Source of the DNA: Robertmurraya massiliosenegalensis JC6
GTDB lineage: Bacteria; Bacillota; Bacilli; Bacillales; Cytobacillaceae
Reading direction: 5' to 3'
Length of the DNA stretch: 64,000 nucleotides
NCBI RefSeq assembly: GCF_000311725.1
Contig: NZ_HE978512.1
Coordinates: forward strand, 386,293-450,292
In this document: positions 33,453 to 46,684 of the stretch, piece after piece
Position numbering within the stretch: position 1 is the first letter of the stretch
Layout: every line of letters starts with the position of its first letter
Translations under genes and position numbers: made by a program
The notes under the pieces: model-generated
Databases searched by the model: none
The model's input: the letters and a program-made list of their open reading frames with translations, nothing else
Told to the model about the DNA's origin: nothing

Positions 33453-34415
33453 TTATTTAATCACTAAATTTGGTTTCTTTTTAAGACTATGACGACCCTC
33501 AACAAATCGAATGGTTCCTGATTTTGCTCTCATGACGAGCGTGTGGGTAGAACCGTATGCTCCCTTGTATTGGACGCCTTTTAATAATTCCCCATCTGTG
33601 ATTCCGGTTGCAGCAAAAATGGCATCGTCACCCTTAACAAGGTCCTCCATGCGTAATACCTTGTTGACGTCGATCCCCATCTTCTTGCATCTTTCTAATT
33701 CGGCATCATCCTGTGGAAGCAGTCTTCCTTGAAGTTCTCCACCAAGGCATTTTAAAGCCACTGCTGCCAGCACTCCTTCAGGGGCTCCACCTGAACCAAA
33801 TAAAATGTCTACCCCGGTACGATTGAACGCCGTATTGTAAGCACCGGCAACATCGCCATCATTAATGAGCTTAATACGGGCACCTGCTTCACGGATCTCT
33901 TCGATGATTTTGGCATGGCGCGGACGATTCAACACCGTTGCCACAACATCCTCAATGTCCTTATTTTTCGCTTTTGCAACCGCTCTTAAATTATCCGTCA
34001 CGGAAGCATTAATATCGATTTGTCCAACGGCTTCAGGTCCAACCGCAATTTTGTCCATATACATGTCTGGTGCATGGAGTAAGTTTCCACGGTCTGCGAT
34101 TGCAATAACCGCAAGGGCGTTCCATCCTCCTGAAGCAACAATATTTGTTCCTTCTAACGGATCAACTGCCACATCCACTTCAGGGCCATTTCCAGTCCCT
34201 AGCTTTTCACCGATATAAAGCATCGGTGCCTCATCCATTTCACCTTCTCCAATTACGACCGTCCCTCTCATCGGAATCGTATTAAAAACATCTCTCATTG
34301 CAGTAGTAGCTGCATCATCTGCTTCGTCCTTTTTCCCTCTACCCATCCAACGTGCAGACGACAGCGCCGCTGCCTCTGTCACGCGAACAAGCTCCATTGA
34401 TAAACTTCTTTCCAT
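33453..34415 (-). CDS. glpX: Class II fructose-1,6-bisphosphatase
   Basis: 320 aa from the ATG at 34415 ([20 protein letters not shown]), 7 bases after GGGGGAGG; the frame extends 13 codons upstream without family similarity. Gluconeogenic phosphatase. Metal and substrate motifs: [46 protein letters not shown] and INDGDVAGA. The gap to murA is 58 bases. In B. subtilis fbp is separate; GlpX is the second type. Confidence 0.95.
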   Translation of the reverse strand: MERSLSMELVRVTEAAALSSARWMGRGKKDEADDAATTAMRDVFNTIPMRGTVVIGEGEMDEAPMLYIGEKLGTGNGPEVDVAVDPLEGTNIVASGGWNALAVIAIADRGNLLHAPDMYMDKIAVGPEAVGQIDINASVTDNLRAVAKAKNKDIEDVVATVLNRPRHAKIIEEIREAGARIKLINDGDVAGAYNTAFNRTGVDILFGSGGAPEGVLAAVALKCLGGELQGRLLPQDDAELERCKKMGIDVNKVLRMEDLVKGDDAIFAATGITDGELLKGVQYKGAYGSTHTLVMRAKSGTIRFVEGRHSLKKKPNLVIK

Positions 34416-34473
34416 CGGTCTTCCTCCCCCAAATCTGGTAACTCTATGACGCACTAAAAAAAGTGTTACCTTC

Positions 34474-35760
34474 TTAAGCTTGTTTCATCTGCTCCATTTC
34501 TTCTTTTGAAAGTTGTTCTCTCCAAATGGTCGCACCTAAACCTTCAAGCTTCTCAACAAGATGGCTGTAACCTCTATCTATATGGTCTACACCCGTGATT
34601 TCTGTAACGCCCTCTGCAATCAATCCAGCAATTACGAGAGCAGCTCCAGCACGAAGATCACTCGCCTTCACCTTAGCCCCTTGTAGCTGCACGGGTCCGC
34701 TGATAATGGCGGAACGTCCTTCTACCTTGATGTTGGCATTCATTCTGCGCAATTCATCAATATGCTTAAAACGGGCTCCGTAAATCGTATCTGTGACAAC
34801 ACTTGTCCCTTGTGCCTTTGTTAATAACGACGTAAAAGGTTGCTGAAGATCGGTCGGAAATCCTGGGTAAACAAGGGTTTTAATATCTACCGCTTTAAAA
34901 GAATCCGCTTTCCCAACAAACAATTGATCATCCTGCGTATCAATTGGTACGCCCATTTCGCGAAGCTTAGCAATCAGAGATTCTAAATGTTGTGGAATAA
35001 TATTATCGATGAGTATTCCATCTCCCACTGCAGCTCCCAAAATTAAGTATGTTCCCGCTTCAATACGATCAGGTATGATTGTATGCCTGCAACCATGAAG
35101 CTCGTCCACTCCATCTATGCGAATGACATCGGTTCCGGCACCTTTTATCTTCGCTCCCATATTGGTTAAAAGAGTAGCGACATCAATAATTTCCGGCTCT
35201 TTCGCTGCATTTTCAATAATCGTACGTCCTTTTGCACGGACAGCTGCAAGCATAATGTTGATCGTAGCGCCAACACTGACCACGTCTAGGTAAATTCTTG
35301 CACCGACGAGCTCATCTGCACGTAAATAAATCGCTCCTTGCTCGTTCGTAACACTTGCACCTAACGCTTCAAATCCTTTTATATGCTGATCAATCGGTCT
35401 CGGTCCTAAGTGGCAACCCCCTGGTAAACCGATCACCGCTTTTTTAAATCGACCAAGCATGGCACCCATTAAATAATAGGATGCACGAAGCTTTTTCACC
35501 TTGCCATTTGGCAAAGGCATCGAAATCATGGCGGAAGGATCGACGGTCATTTCATGATTTGAAAACTGTACAGTTCCTCCAATTTCTTCTAAAAGACTTT
35601 TGAGTAACTCGACATCAGAAATTTCAGGCAAACCTTCAATCGTAACAGGTGAATCGGCCAAAATAGTTGCAGGGATAAGAGCCACTGCACTATTTTTTGC
35701 ACCGCTTATCCGCACTGTCCCTTGCAAAGGGTAGCCGCCTGCAATTTTGAGCTTATCCAT
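34474..35760 (-). CDS. murA: UDP-N-acetylglucosamine 1-carboxyvinyltransferase
   Basis: 428 aa. First committed step of peptidoglycan synthesis. The active-site Cys is in [40 protein letters not shown] near the N-terminus, [19 protein letters not shown] and [21 protein letters not shown] mark the two domains. Synteny with glpX and tal identifies this as the second paralog (murAB/murZ). RBS AGAAGGGAG. Confidence 0.96.
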   Translation of the reverse strand: MDKLKIAGGYPLQGTVRISGAKNSAVALIPATILADSPVTIEGLPEISDVELLKSLLEEIGGTVQFSNHEMTVDPSAMISMPLPNGKVKKLRASYYLMGAMLGRFKKAVIGLPGGCHLGPRPIDQHIKGFEALGASVTNEQGAIYLRADELVGARIYLDVVSVGATINIMLAAVRAKGRTIIENAAKEPEIIDVATLLTNMGAKIKGAGTDVIRIDGVDELHGCRHTIIPDRIEAGTYLILGAAVGDGILIDNIIPQHLESLIAKLREMGVPIDTQDDQLFVGKADSFKAVDIKTLVYPGFPTDLQQPFTSLLTKAQGTSVVTDTIYGARFKHIDELRRMNANIKVEGRSAIISGPVQLQGAKVKASDLRAGAALVIAGLIAEGVTEITGVDHIDRGYSHLVEKLEGLGATIWREQLSKEEMEQMKQA

Positions 35761-36128
35761 CTCTGACTCCCTTCTATACTTGATGTAAGTAGTCCCTTCA
35801 TGGGTCTAAATGATGAAAGGAATTGGTTAACCCATCTACTTGCTTATTTAGCAATATTGACATGTTCTAGCAAATACATTCGTGTTTTCAAAAGGCTCTT
35901 CTCGCAAACATTGTTACTTTTGGAAAGCAATTAAGAAACAAAATGCCTGTTTTAGGGAGCGAAAAATGCCGTCGCACACTTCATGTATAGCTATAAACCT
36001 AATATAAGGGTAAAAACCGGCCTCTGTTTTTTTACAAATAACCACAATCTATTACGAAAAACAGCGTTTCAAAAAGAGGTTGTTCCTTTAACCACTTTAC
36101 CATAAATGTACAATTTCAGTGTAATTTA
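35761..36128. other. Gene-free stretch between murA and tal
   Basis: 368 bases with no gene. It would hold the murA promoter and the tal terminator. I saw no convincing hairpin with a T run and no known box. Confidence 0.5.
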
Positions 36129-36779
36129 TTATTTTGATTCACGCTTGTTCCAATCTGCCAAAAATGCCTCAATTCCTTTATCTGTTAAAGGATGAGAACA
36201 TAGCTGCAGAATAACCTTATATGGGATGGTAGCAATATGGGCACCTCGTAATGCTGCCTCTGTTACATGTTGTGGATGTCTAATTGATGCTGCAATAATT
36301 TCAGTATCAATATTGTGGATGGCGAAGATTTCAGAAATAGTGGATACAAGTTCTAGTCCATCGTGACCGATATCGTCAAGTCTGCCTAAAAATGGTGAAA
36401 CATAGGAAGCTCCTGCACGAGCTGCTAGCAATGCTTGATTGGAACTAAAAATGAGCGTCACATTTGTTTTAATTCCTTCTTTGGAAAAAACAGATACAGC
36501 CTTCAATCCTTCTGGTGTCATCGGAACTTTAATCGTAATATTTGGGGCGATTTTTGCTAATTCACGGCCTTCACTGATCATTCCTTCTGCATCAAGCGCA
36601 ATCACTTCTGCACTTACTGAGCCTGGGACAAGTGCTGTAATTTCACGAAGACGATCTTCAAATGTAACATTTTTTTCTTTTGCTACAAGAGATGGGTTCG
36701 TTGTAACACCTGCAATGACGCCAAGTGAATATGCTTCTTTAATCTCTTCTATATTTGCAGTATCGATAAAAAATTTCAT
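36129..36779 (-). CDS. tal: Transaldolase (short, TAL/FSA family)
   Basis: 216 aa, the short subfamily. Schiff-base Lys in [17 protein letters not shown]. Also [32 protein letters not shown] and [16 protein letters not shown]. Pentose phosphate pathway; the distinction from fructose-6-phosphate aldolase is not settled by sequence alone. Next to fbaA as in B. subtilis ywjH. Confidence 0.94.
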   Translation of the reverse strand: MKFFIDTANIEEIKEAYSLGVIAGVTTNPSLVAKEKNVTFEDRLREITALVPGSVSAEVIALDAEGMISEGRELAKIAPNITIKVPMTPEGLKAVSVFSKEGIKTNVTLIFSSNQALLAARAGASYVSPFLGRLDDIGHDGLELVSTISEIFAIHNIDTEIIAASIRHPQHVTEAALRGAHIATIPYKVILQLCSHPLTDKGIEAFLADWNKRESK

Positions 36780-36840
36780 TATGAATTTCCCCTTTATAAA
36801 TAAAATTATGTAAAAATAAAGAATTTGAGAAAAATGAAAT

Positions 36841-36869
36841 TAAAACCGCCTTAAGGAAAAAGGCGGTTT
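36841..36869 (-). terminator. Terminator of fbaA
   Basis: Perfect ten-base arms AAACCGCCTT and AAGGCGGTTT with a seven-base loop, in the gap between tal and fbaA. Confidence 0.8.
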
Positions 36870-36899
36870 CTATGTCTTCGTGCTACTTGTTATGGATGA

Positions 36900-37757
36900 T
36901 TACGCTTTTCCTGAAGAACCGAATTCACGCATTTTGCCAATAACTGTAGCTTTAATAGCATCACGTGCAGGTCCTAAGTATTTACGTGGATCGTATTCAT
37001 TTGGCTTTGCAGCTAATACTTCACGTACTACTTTTGCAGAAGCGATTTGGTTTTCAGTATTTACGTTAATTTTGGCAGTTCCTAAAGAAACGGATTTTTG
37101 GATATCCTTTGTAGGAATTCCAGTACCACCATGAAGTACTAAAGGAAGACCTGTTGCTTTCCCGATTTCCTCCATTTCCTTGAAGCCAAGGTTTGGTTCG
37201 CCTTTATAAGGACCGTGAACAGAACCTAAAGCTGGAGCAAGACAGTCAATGCCTGTTTGGTTTACAAGCTCTACACATTCTTGTGGATCAGCATAGATAA
37301 CGCCTTCTGCTACGACATCATCCTCTTGTCCACCGACAGTACCTAATTCAGCTTCAACTGATACACCTTTTGAATGAGCGTATTCAACCACTTTCTTAGT
37401 TGTTGCTACATTTTCTTCAAATGGATGGTGAGAAGCATCAATCATTACAGAAGTAAAGCCAGCATCAATTGCTTCTTTACATTTATCAAAGCTTGATCCA
37501 TGGTCTAAATGGATCGCCACTGGAACAGTAATTTTGTAATCTTCTAAAAGACCTTCAACCATTTTAACAACAGTTTTAAAGCCTCCCATATAACGACCTG
37601 CTCCTTCAGAAACACCAAGAATAACTGGTGACTTTTCTTCCTCAGCAGCTTGCAAAATAGCTTGAGTAAACTCTAAGTTATTAAGATTAAATTGGCCGAC
37701 AGCATAGCCGCCCTCTTTTGCTTGAATAAGCATTTCCTTCATTGAAACTAAAGGCAT
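36900..37757 (-). CDS. fbaA: Class II fructose-bisphosphate aldolase
   Basis: 285 aa. Zinc-dependent glycolytic aldolase. Zn/substrate residues in [20 protein letters not shown], the loop [26 protein letters not shown] and [23 protein letters not shown] perfect-consensus cre lies 208 bases upstream. Confidence 0.97.
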   Translation of the reverse strand: MPLVSMKEMLIQAKEGGYAVGQFNLNNLEFTQAILQAAEEEKSPVILGVSEGAGRYMGGFKTVVKMVEGLLEDYKITVPVAIHLDHGSSFDKCKEAIDAGFTSVMIDASHHPFEENVATTKKVVEYAHSKGVSVEAELGTVGGQEDDVVAEGVIYADPQECVELVNQTGIDCLAPALGSVHGPYKGEPNLGFKEMEEIGKATGLPLVLHGGTGIPTKDIQKSVSLGTAKINVNTENQIASAKVVREVLAAKPNEYDPRKYLGPARDAIKATVIGKMREFGSSGKA

Positions 37758-37964
37758 TTTTCTTCCTCCTTTTACATGATCTAGTCTCCCAATGGCCGAA
37801 TTACTTTAAAAGTTTTCCCTTTATCATTCACAGTTATGTACTTTATATTCTGAGCCTTGTGAAGAATGATCCTGTAAAACATTCTACCAAAGATAAAAAG
37901 GAAAAGCTATTGAGATTGTGGACAAAGTTCAAAATATGTAATAGAAAAAAAACCGTCAGAACAC

Positions 37965-37979
37965 TTGAAAACGTTGTCT
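37965..37979. promoter_or_regulatory. cre-like site upstream of fbaA
   Basis: TTGAAAACGTTGTCT fits the CcpA cre consensus WTGNAANCGNWNNCW at every position. It is between fbaA and spo0F, 57 bases before the end of spo0F. Confidence 0.45.
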
Positions 37980-38035
37980 TTTGCGGCACTTGAAACGGTG
38001 AACCCCTATCACAAGCACGTTCTCATATAAAAGGG

Positions 38036-38407
38036 TTACGCTTCCGGTAATGCAATATATTTTTTTACTGCTTCTCGTATATCATCAATATCAAATGGCT
38101 TTGCAAAATGGGCAAGAGCTCCTAAATTTTTCGCCTCTTGAATCATATCCAATTCCCCATATGCTGTCATGATAATGACACGAATGTCTTGATTAATCAA
38201 TTTCATTCTCTTTAAAATTTCAATACCATCCATTCCTGGAATTTTCATATCTAGCAGCACTAAATCTGGACAATTGTTGGTGACAATATCTAAAGCTTGT
38301 ACCCCATTCGCCGCTTGATGGGTCTCATATCCCTCTTTTTGTAGTACCTCGTTTAACAGAATACGGATGCCAAACTGATCATCAACAATTAGTATTTTCC
38401 CCTTCAT
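38036..38407 (-). CDS. spo0F: Sporulation response regulator Spo0F
   Basis: 123 aa single receiver domain, no output domain. Acidic pocket Asp9/Asp10 (ILIVDDQFG), phospho-acceptor Asp53 ([13 protein letters not shown]), Thr81 (MTAYGE) and Lys103 (HFAKPF). Passes phosphate from sporulation kinases to Spo0B. RBS GAGGAAGAGGTGG. Position beside fbaA and ywjG as in B. subtilis. Confidence 0.97.
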   Translation of the reverse strand: MKGKILIVDDQFGIRILLNEVLQKEGYETHQAANGVQALDIVTNNCPDLVLLDMKIPGMDGIEILKRMKLINQDIRVIIMTAYGELDMIQEAKNLGALAHFAKPFDIDDIREAVKKYIALPEA

Positions 38408-38796
38408 TAAACCACCTCTTCCTCAATTTAGAATCTACTTTGATGCTGTTGCAAAAAAACTGTATGTATATGAATTTCAGCATGGTCCCCAAATGAAGAA
38501 AAACCAATATTATAGAAAAATAAAAAATAGTTCAGTTACATTCTTTTTCCCCAATTGTTTAGAACCATCCTGAAAGACATTCTATGTTTAGCTCTTTTCC
38601 CTAGATGTAAGAGAAAGAAACCTATAAGAAGTGGGCAAATTTTTTCTATTATTTTTGCCAGACGATTGATGGAAAATGTTGATAATCCTTCCCCTAGATT
38701 AAATTCTATTTTTCCTTTACAGATTCCTGCATAATAAATCATTATTTTGCCTTTTTCTAAAAAGCTTTATTATAATCGTGATGAGGAGGTTTTATT
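38408..38796. other. Divergent control region spo0F / ywjG
   Basis: 389 bases between divergent genes. For ywjG (plus) there is TTGCCT (38747-38752), an 18-base spacer and TATAAT (38771-38776) close to the ATG. The spo0F side must hold its promoters, but I could not identify a sigma-H or 0A box. Confidence 0.5.
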
Positions 38797-39318
38797 ATGT
38801 TAAAAATGTTTTCTACCCAATTAACGGGGTTGTTTAATCGAATACATGAAAAAGAGGAATTTTCTTTTGAGGATGGTGCCAGACTGCTTGCACAAGCGGC
38901 TGTCGGTGACGGACTTATTTATTTATATGGCAAGCAAGAAATGGCAGCCGTCTTAGCAGAAGCCTTCGATAGTAAAGAGCCCTTGCAAAATGCCAAGCGT
39001 TGGGACGGAAATGAGGAAAATATCACGGTTGCGGATCGGGTGATCCTTTTTTCTACTTATTCCGATGATGAAGAAGCAGTTTGCGCAGCAAAGTGGTTAG
39101 CGGGACGGATGATTCCATTTGTTGCTGTTTCAACTCATATCAGTGACGGTGAGGCCACTCTTGCAGAACTCGCTGACGTTCATATTAATTTAGGCTTAAA
39201 GCGAGCGCTCCTCCCGGATGAAGACGGTAGTCGTTTTGGTTACCCCGCTTCAATGGCAGCCTTATTTGTGTACTATGGATTGGCGTTTACATTGCGGGAG
39301 ATATTGGCAGATTACTAA
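38797..39318 (+). CDS. ywjG: DUF2529 family protein YwjG
   Basis: 173 aa. Looks like a SIS-type sugar isomerase fold: GDGLIYLYGKQEMAAVLAEA, VADRVILFSTYSDDEEAVCAA and PFVAVSTH. Conserved in Bacillaceae between spo0F and pyrG; function unknown. RBS GAGGAGG. One of only three plus-strand genes in the window. Confidence 0.9.
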   Translation: MLKMFSTQLTGLFNRIHEKEEFSFEDGARLLAQAAVGDGLIYLYGKQEMAAVLAEAFDSKEPLQNAKRWDGNEENITVADRVILFSTYSDDEEAVCAAKWLAGRMIPFVAVSTHISDGEATLAELADVHINLGLKRALLPDEDGSRFGYPASMAALFVYYGLAFTLREILADY

Positions 39319-39452
39319 GATGGAATGGGTGTGAAAAAATATGATAGCAGAGGAGCTCGAAATAGGATCTCGTTCTGCTATTTATCGTTATTCACGTTTT
39401 TCCGCAAGATTTCCATCCTGTCCGAATGTATATCCACATCCCAAACCATACA

Positions 39453-39480
39453 AAAATGGCGTGCTAAACTGTGCACGCCA
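39453..39480 (-). terminator. Terminator of pyrG
   Basis: Arms TGGCGTGC (39457-39464) and GCACGCCA (39473-39480), followed by TTTTTG on the minus strand. Might also act on ywjG. Confidence 0.85.
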
Positions 39481-39492
39481 CTTTCAATATTG

Positions 39493-41511
<2,019 letters not shown>

Positions 41512-41549
41512 TAAAAACGCCCCACTTACAAAATTTGCAAGGGGAGCGT
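41512..41549 (-). terminator. Terminator of rpoE
   Basis: Fourteen-base arms 41517-41530 and 41536-41549 with one mismatch and G-U pairs; TTTTTATTTT follows on the minus strand. Confidence 0.8.
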
Positions 41550-41625
41550 AAATCATATAACGATACTGTTCCTTTTTTAAGGAGCCCAAAAATGATTCTA
41601 CAAGCCTCTCATAAAAAAGTCAAGA

Positions 41626-42177
41626 TTATAAATCCTCGTCTTCTTCCTCATCAAGATCTTCATCCAGATCATCAAAGTCGTCATCTTCGTCATCATCAGT
41701 TAGAAGATCCTCGTCTTCGTCATCTTCCTCAAAGTCATCATCAATATCTTCATCGTCTTCGTCAATATCTAAAAGAGCTTCATCATCGTCATCATCAGCT
41801 AGGATGTCATCGTAATCGATATCGTCTTCATCTTCATCATCAAAATCTAGATCCTCGTCGACCACTTTCTTCGCCTTTTTCTTCTTCGGCTTTGTTGGTG
41901 TAATGACTTCTTCCTCTGATTGATCAACTGGATACCAAGTTCTTAGACCCCAGCGGTTGTCTCCTAAAGAAAGAAAACGACCATCAATATTTAAATCTGT
42001 ATAGAATTGAGCAATTTTTGTACGTACTTCTTCTTCGGTGAGACCTAGAGTCGCTGTGATTTCATCCATAATTTCTTTAAATGAAGCCGGTTGCTTCTGA
42101 TTAACTAAAAGTTCATATGCCATATCGATTAATGGCATTTCTTGCAATTGTTCTTTTGAGAATTGTTTAAGACTCAA
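41626..42177 (-). CDS. rpoE: RNA polymerase delta subunit
   Basis: 183 aa from the TTG at 42177 (MSLKQFSKEQLQEMPLIDMA), 8 bases after AAAGGATG; a GTG at 42186 abuts the RBS. The N-terminal HARE-HTH domain (about 1-95) ends DGRFLSLGDNRWGLRTWYP; the remainder is an Asp/Glu tail of about 70 residues typical of delta, which speeds RNAP recycling. Repetitive GAT/GAA codons give false open frames on the plus strand. Confidence 0.95.
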   Translation of the reverse strand: MSLKQFSKEQLQEMPLIDMAYELLVNQKQPASFKEIMDEITATLGLTEEEVRTKIAQFYTDLNIDGRFLSLGDNRWGLRTWYPVDQSEEEVITPTKPKKKKAKKVVDEDLDFDDEDEDDIDYDDILADDDDDEALLDIDEDDEDIDDDFEEDDEDEDLLTDDDEDDDFDDLDEDLDEEEDEDL

Positions 42178-42365
42178 TATTCGCACATCCTTTCACCATC
42201 TAAAAACACTATAGACCTAGAGCATGATCAGTTACAATGACTGTGAAACCTTCTATTAGCACGCTCTGATTGCATATTCTCCATTATAAACAAAATAATG
42301 CCCTTTATGCTAGTTTCAGTTAGACAATCTGTTACTTTTTTCTAAAATTTGGTGAACATGCTCAT

Positions 42366-42557
42366 TTAACGTGATTTTTGCTTTATTTTTTGTTTCCGTT
42401 TTTTCTTAGACGGATGGGATAACTGATCAAAGGCAAGCGTGAAAAAAAAGATCGCAAATAGGAAGAAAGAAATAGATCCCAACGACCGTTCATATAAAAA
42501 TACAAGAGTCAAAAGGAGGACTCCAAAAATCATTAAAACAAAAATCGGCCTTCTCAA
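42366..42557 (-). CDS. Small membrane protein
   Basis: 63 aa from a TTG at 42557 (RBS GTGAG) or shorter from ATG 42533. Two hydrophobic helices (FVLMIFGVLLLTLVFLY and ISFFLFAIFFFTLAF) and a very basic tail (SKKKRKQKIKQKSR). I do not recognise the family. Coding is supported by the helix-tail pattern only. Confidence 0.5.
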   Translation of the reverse strand: MRRPIFVLMIFGVLLLTLVFLYERSLGSISFFLFAIFFFTLAFDQLSHPSKKKRKQKIKQKSR

Positions 42558-42701
42558 TGTCGCTCACATCCCATTATGCATACTACCTAGATTATAATGT
42601 AAATTCATTGATAATGTGAGAATTCGATAAATATTCTTTTGTTAAAATATCATTAAGGAAGCCCTGATTCTCATGGAGTAGCCTTAAGATGAGCAAAATT
42701 C

Positions 42702-42729
42702 AGACCAGAGAACGTGATTTCTCTGGTCT
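42702..42729 (-). terminator. Terminator of icmF
   Basis: Arms AGACCAGAGAA and TTCTCTGGTCT, eight bases after the icmF stop. Weak T tract (GAATTTTGC). Confidence 0.75.
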
Positions 42730-42736
42730 AATATGC

Positions 42737-45700
42737 TTACATATTTCTGCGATATTGTCCTCCCACATCATATAGGGCTCGGGTAATTTGTCCCAGACTC
42801 GCTACTTTGACCGTTTCCATCAACTCAGCAAAAATATTGCCTCCGCTGATAGCCACTTCTTTTAAACGTGCTAAAGCAACGCCAGCTTTGTCTTCGTTTC
42901 GCTTCTGGAACGCTTGGAGATTGCGGATCTGTAATTCCTTTTCCTCTTTAGAGGCACGAGCTAATTCCATATTATCCATTTCCTCTTCTGAAGGCGGATT
43001 TGGATTCAAATAGGTGTTTACACCAATGATTGGAAGCTCCCCTGTATGTTTTTTCATTTCATAATACATCGACTCTTCTTGTATTTTCCCTCGTTGATAT
43101 TGCGTTTCCATTGCTCCTAACACGCCACCCCGGTCATCCATGCGTTCAAATTCTTGTAGTACCGCTTCTTCGACCAAGTCGGTTAACTCTTCAACAATAA
43201 AAGCTCCTTGTAGCGGATTCTCATTTTTCGTTAAGCCATGCTCTTTCGTAATAATCATTTGAATGGCCATCGCTCGTCGGACCGATTCTTCTGTTGGTGT
43301 TGTAATCGCCTCATCGTATGCATTCGTATGAAGAGAATTACAATTATCATGCAGCGCCATAAGCGCCTGCAGCGTTGTACGAATATCATTGAAATCAATT
43401 TCCTGAGCATGAAGAGAACGGCCTGAAGTTTGGACATGATACTTCAACTTTTGACTACGCTCGTTAGCCCCATACTTATTTTTCATCACCGTTGCCCAAA
43501 TCCTTCGAGCCACTCGTCCAATGACCGTATACTCTGGGTCTAAACCGTTCGAGAAGAAGAACGACAGGTTTGGTGCAAAGTCATCTATATGCATCCCCCT
43601 ACTCAAGTAGTACTCCACATAGGTAAGACCATTGGCAAGTGTAAATGCGAGCTGGGAAATTGGATTTGCTCCTGCTTCTGCAATATGATAACCAGAAATC
43701 GACACAGAATAATAATTACGTACTTTTTCGTCAATAAAATATTGCTGGATATCGCCCATCATTCTTAGAGCGAATTCTGTGGAAAAGATACACGTATTTT
43801 GTCCTTGATCCTCTTTTAAAATATCAGCCTGAACGGTACCGCGTACGGTTTGTAAAGTTCCTGCTTTCACTTCTTCAAACTCTTGTACAGTTAAAGAGCG
43901 ACCAAGTTCTTGTTCCTTCTTCTCTACTTGCTGATGGATGGCCGTATTCATGAACATTGCTAAAATAATCGGCGCTGGACCATTAATGGTCATCGAAACA
44001 GAGGTCGAAGGATGACAAAGGTCAAAGCCTTGGTAAAGCTTTTTCATATCATCAAGTGTACAAACACTGACTCCACTTTCGCCAACTTTACCGTAAATAT
44101 CTGGACGATAATCTGGATCTTCTCCGTATAAGGTGACCGAATCAAAGGCGGTGCTCAAGCGTTTTGCTGCATCATCCTTTGATAAGTAATGAAAGCGGCG
44201 ATTCGTTCGTTCAGGAGTTCCCTCTCCAGCAAACTGACGCTTCGGATCCTCGCCCTCTCGTTTAAATGGAAAAACGCCTGCTGTATAAGGAAAGCTGCCA
44301 GGAACATTTTCTTTGTACACCCACTTAATAATCTCGCCATAATCCTTGTATTTCGGCAATGCTACTTTTGGGATATCAAGCCCAGACAAACTCTTTGTTT
44401 TTAAAACAGTGATGATCTCTTTATCACGAATTCTTATCACAAATTGATCGCCTGCATATTTTGCCTTTGTTGCTTCCCAATTTTCGAGGATGTTCTTTGA
44501 TTCAGATGTAAGCTTGCTTTCAACTTCTTCTTTGATACGTTGAAGAGCCGTAAATGCTTGATCATTTCCATCCCTTTCTTGCAACGCTTCCATTGCCCCT
44601 TCTAATTGGAAAAGTTTTCTTGCCAACTCGACCTGTTCTTCTGCTCTTTTGTGGTATTTGCGTACCGTATCGGAAATCTCTCTTAAGTAGTAGCGACGAT
44701 CATTCGGAATGATAATGTTTTGCTTTTCCACTTTTGCTTTCTTGCTCAAGGAAGTGCTCCAGTTTGTACTCATTTTGCCATTGATCGTTTCAATTAAAGC
44801 GGCGAATAAAGCGTTTGTCCCTGGATCATTAAATTGACTGGCAATCGTTCCATAAACCGGCATATCCTCTAACTCTTTTTCGAAAAGCATATGGCTTCGT
44901 TGGTACTGTTTTTGCACTTGTTTTAAGGCATCCTCTGAGCCCTTGCGCTCAAATTTATTGATGACAATTAAGTCGGCATAATCGATCATATCGATTTTTT
45001 CCAACTGTGAAGGGGCGCCAAACTCACTCGTCATTACATACATGGAAATATCACATATATCAGTGATTTCAGCATCTCCTTGCCCAATCCCGCTTGTTTC
45101 AACGACGATTAAATCATAGCCCGCAGCCTTCACAACGTCGATCGCATCTTTAATCGCAAGGGACAGTTCTGATTTCGAGTTCCTTGTTGCTAAGCTGCGC
45201 ATATACACCCGCGGCGAGAAAATGGCATTCATGCGAATACGGTCACCTAGTAGTGCCCCACCAGTTTTCTGCTTTGTTGGATCAACCGACAAAATGGCGA
45301 TCTTTTTTTCAGGAATTTCGTTAATAAAGCGGCGAATTAATTCATCGGTTAAAGAACTTTTCCCCGCACCACCCGTTCCGGTAATCCCGAGGACAGGCGC
45401 TTGTTTTTTCATGGATTTAATTTGTTCTAATACGGTTTCAGTTGCCGTCGCGACTTCATGGGTTTGATGCTCCGCTAATGTGATGAGCTTCGCTGTAGCA
45501 AGGACGTCTCCTTCTGACACTTTGGTGAGATAGTCCGAGACATTTGCTGAAACGGTTGGAAAATCGCATTCTTCCAGCATCAAATCGATCATCCCTTGCA
45601 GACCAAGCTTTCGTCCATCATCTGGTGAAAAAATCCGTGCGATTCCGTAGTCATGCAGCTCTTTAATTTCGCGAGGGATGATGACTCCACCACCGCCACC

Positions 45701-45994
45701 ATAAATACGGATGTGTGATGCTCCTTTTTCTTTTAACAGGTCATACATATATTTAAAATATTCCACATGCCCACCTTGATAGGAAGACATCGCGATCCCT
45801 TGAACATCCTCTTGAATGGCCGCATTGACCACTTCCTCGACAGAACGGTTGTGCCCAAGATGAATCACTTCTGCCCCGCTTGCCTGAAGAATGCGGCGCA
45901 TAATATTAATGGAGGCATCATGCCCATCAAACAAACTCGACGCAGACACAAAGCGAATATGATTTTTCGGCCGATAATTAGTGTGCGTACTCAT
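42737..45994 (-). CDS. icmF: Fused isobutyryl-CoA mutase IcmF
   Basis: 1085 aa from the ATG at 45994 ([20 protein letters not shown]), RBS GAGGAGGGAG; the open frame to 46048 overlaps the tetR tail and is not used. Three parts: B12-binding domain (about 14-145, [11 protein letters not shown] with the cobalt His), a MeaI-like GTPase chaperone (about 185-420, [16 protein letters not shown], then [16 protein letters not shown] and [14 protein letters not shown]), and the mutase barrel (about 540-1085, TVYG-like segment [20 protein letters not shown], then [15 protein letters not shown]). Interconverts isobutyryl- and butyryl-CoA; the GTPase protects or repairs the cobalamin enzyme (known family). 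Last gene of the operon. Confidence 0.96.
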   Translation of the reverse strand: MSTHTNYRPKNHIRFVSASSLFDGHDASINIMRRILQASGAEVIHLGHNRSVEEVVNAAIQEDVQGIAMSSYQGGHVEYFKYMYDLLKEKGASHIRIYGGGGGVIIPREIKELHDYGIARIFSPDDGRKLGLQGMIDLMLEECDFPTVSANVSDYLTKVSEGDVLATAKLITLAEHQTHEVATATETVLEQIKSMKKQAPVLGITGTGGAGKSSLTDELIRRFINEIPEKKIAILSVDPTKQKTGGALLGDRIRMNAIFSPRVYMRSLATRNSKSELSLAIKDAIDVVKAAGYDLIVVETSGIGQGDAEITDICDISMYVMTSEFGAPSQLEKIDMIDYADLIVINKFERKGSEDALKQVQKQYQRSHMLFEKELEDMPVYGTIASQFNDPGTNALFAALIETINGKMSTNWSTSLSKKAKVEKQNIIIPNDRRYYLREISDTVRKYHKRAEEQVELARKLFQLEGAMEALQERDGNDQAFTALQRIKEEVESKLTSESKNILENWEATKAKYAGDQFVIRIRDKEIITVLKTKSLSGLDIPKVALPKYKDYGEIIKWVYKENVPGSFPYTAGVFPFKREGEDPKRQFAGEGTPERTNRRFHYLSKDDAAKRLSTAFDSVTLYGEDPDYRPDIYGKVGESGVSVCTLDDMKKLYQGFDLCHPSTSVSMTINGPAPIILAMFMNTAIHQQVEKKEQELGRSLTVQEFEEVKAGTLQTVRGTVQADILKEDQGQNTCIFSTEFALRMMGDIQQYFIDEKVRNYYSVSISGYHIAEAGANPISQLAFTLANGLTYVEYYLSRGMHIDDFAPNLSFFFSNGLDPEYTVIGRVARRIWATVMKNKYGANERSQKLKYHVQTSGRSLHAQEIDFNDIRTTLQALMALHDNCNSLHTNAYDEAITTPTEESVRRAMAIQMIITKEHGLTKNENPLQGAFIVEELTDLVEEAVLQEFERMDDRGGVLGAMETQYQRGKIQEESMYYEMKKHTGELPIIGVNTYLNPNPPSEEEMDNMELARASKEEKELQIRNLQAFQKRNEDKAGVALARLKEVAISGGNIFAELMETVKVASLGQITRALYDVGGQYRRNM

Positions 45995-46010
45995 ATTTCT
46001 CCCTCCTCGT

Positions 46011-46649
46011 TCACTTCGTTGGGACTTCTTTTTTCTTAATCCCTTCAAAAATAAGCTTTATTTGAATATCGATATACTCCTCTAACGAGTACTTCTTTTG
46101 AATATTCCAACGGCGAAATGCCCACATTTGTCCAAGTACGACGATGTTATGGGACATGAGTTTCACTTCATCACGAGTTAAGTCAAGCTCCCCATTTTCT
46201 ACGCAACGATTAATAATATCCTCAATGATGAGTGCCATCTCCGCTTCCTTCCTAAGCACATACGGAAGGGCATCCTTGGAAAGGGATTTAGCCTCCTGAT
46301 ACATGACGAGCACCTCATCTTGTAAGTCATCGACCACTCTAAAGTATTGGCCCATGCCAAGTTTAAGACTTTCGAGCGTCCCCCTTTTCGTGTCAATGTC
46401 TTTTTGGAGGCGGTTGTGCACCTCATCATAAATGCTGTCACATACTAAATACAGGACATCTTCCTTCGAACGAATGTATTCATATAACGTCCCGATGCTA
46501 AAGCCAGCTGCCTTCGCTATTTCTCTCGTGGTTGTTCGGTGGAATCCCTTTTCTTTAAAAAGCGTGACAGCTCCTTTTATCATTTGATTTCTCCGTTTCA
46601 TGACAAGCCGCTCATCTTTTACAGAAGCATGAACTTCACGCTTTTTCAT
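46011..46649 (-). CDS. TetR-family regulator (fatty-acid type)
   Basis: 212 aa from the ATG at 46649 ([20 protein letters not shown]); a TTG at 46661 is too near the RBS AAGGAGG. Helix-turn-helix at about 22-65: [20 protein letters not shown] and [17 protein letters not shown]. The C-terminal ligand domain follows. Sits inside the acyl-CoA operon, so it probably controls this operon and ywjF in response to acyl-CoA. Candidate operators at 51233-51251 and 53750-53763. Similar to B. subtilis FadR in role, not shown here. Confidence 0.9.
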   Translation of the reverse strand: MKKREVHASVKDERLVMKRRNQMIKGAVTLFKEKGFHRTTTREIAKAAGFSIGTLYEYIRSKEDVLYLVCDSIYDEVHNRLQKDIDTKRGTLESLKLGMGQYFRVVDDLQDEVLVMYQEAKSLSKDALPYVLRKEAEMALIIEDIINRCVENGELDLTRDEVKLMSHNIVVLGQMWAFRRWNIQKKYSLEEYIDIQIKLIFEGIKKKEVPTK

Positions 46650-46684
46650 CGCTTTTCCCAACCTCCTTGTCCATAGGGGTCCTA

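Noticed and set aside
38536-38742. 68-aa frame in the spo0F-ywjG gap
   Set aside because: No RBS and no coding signature; lies in a promoter region.
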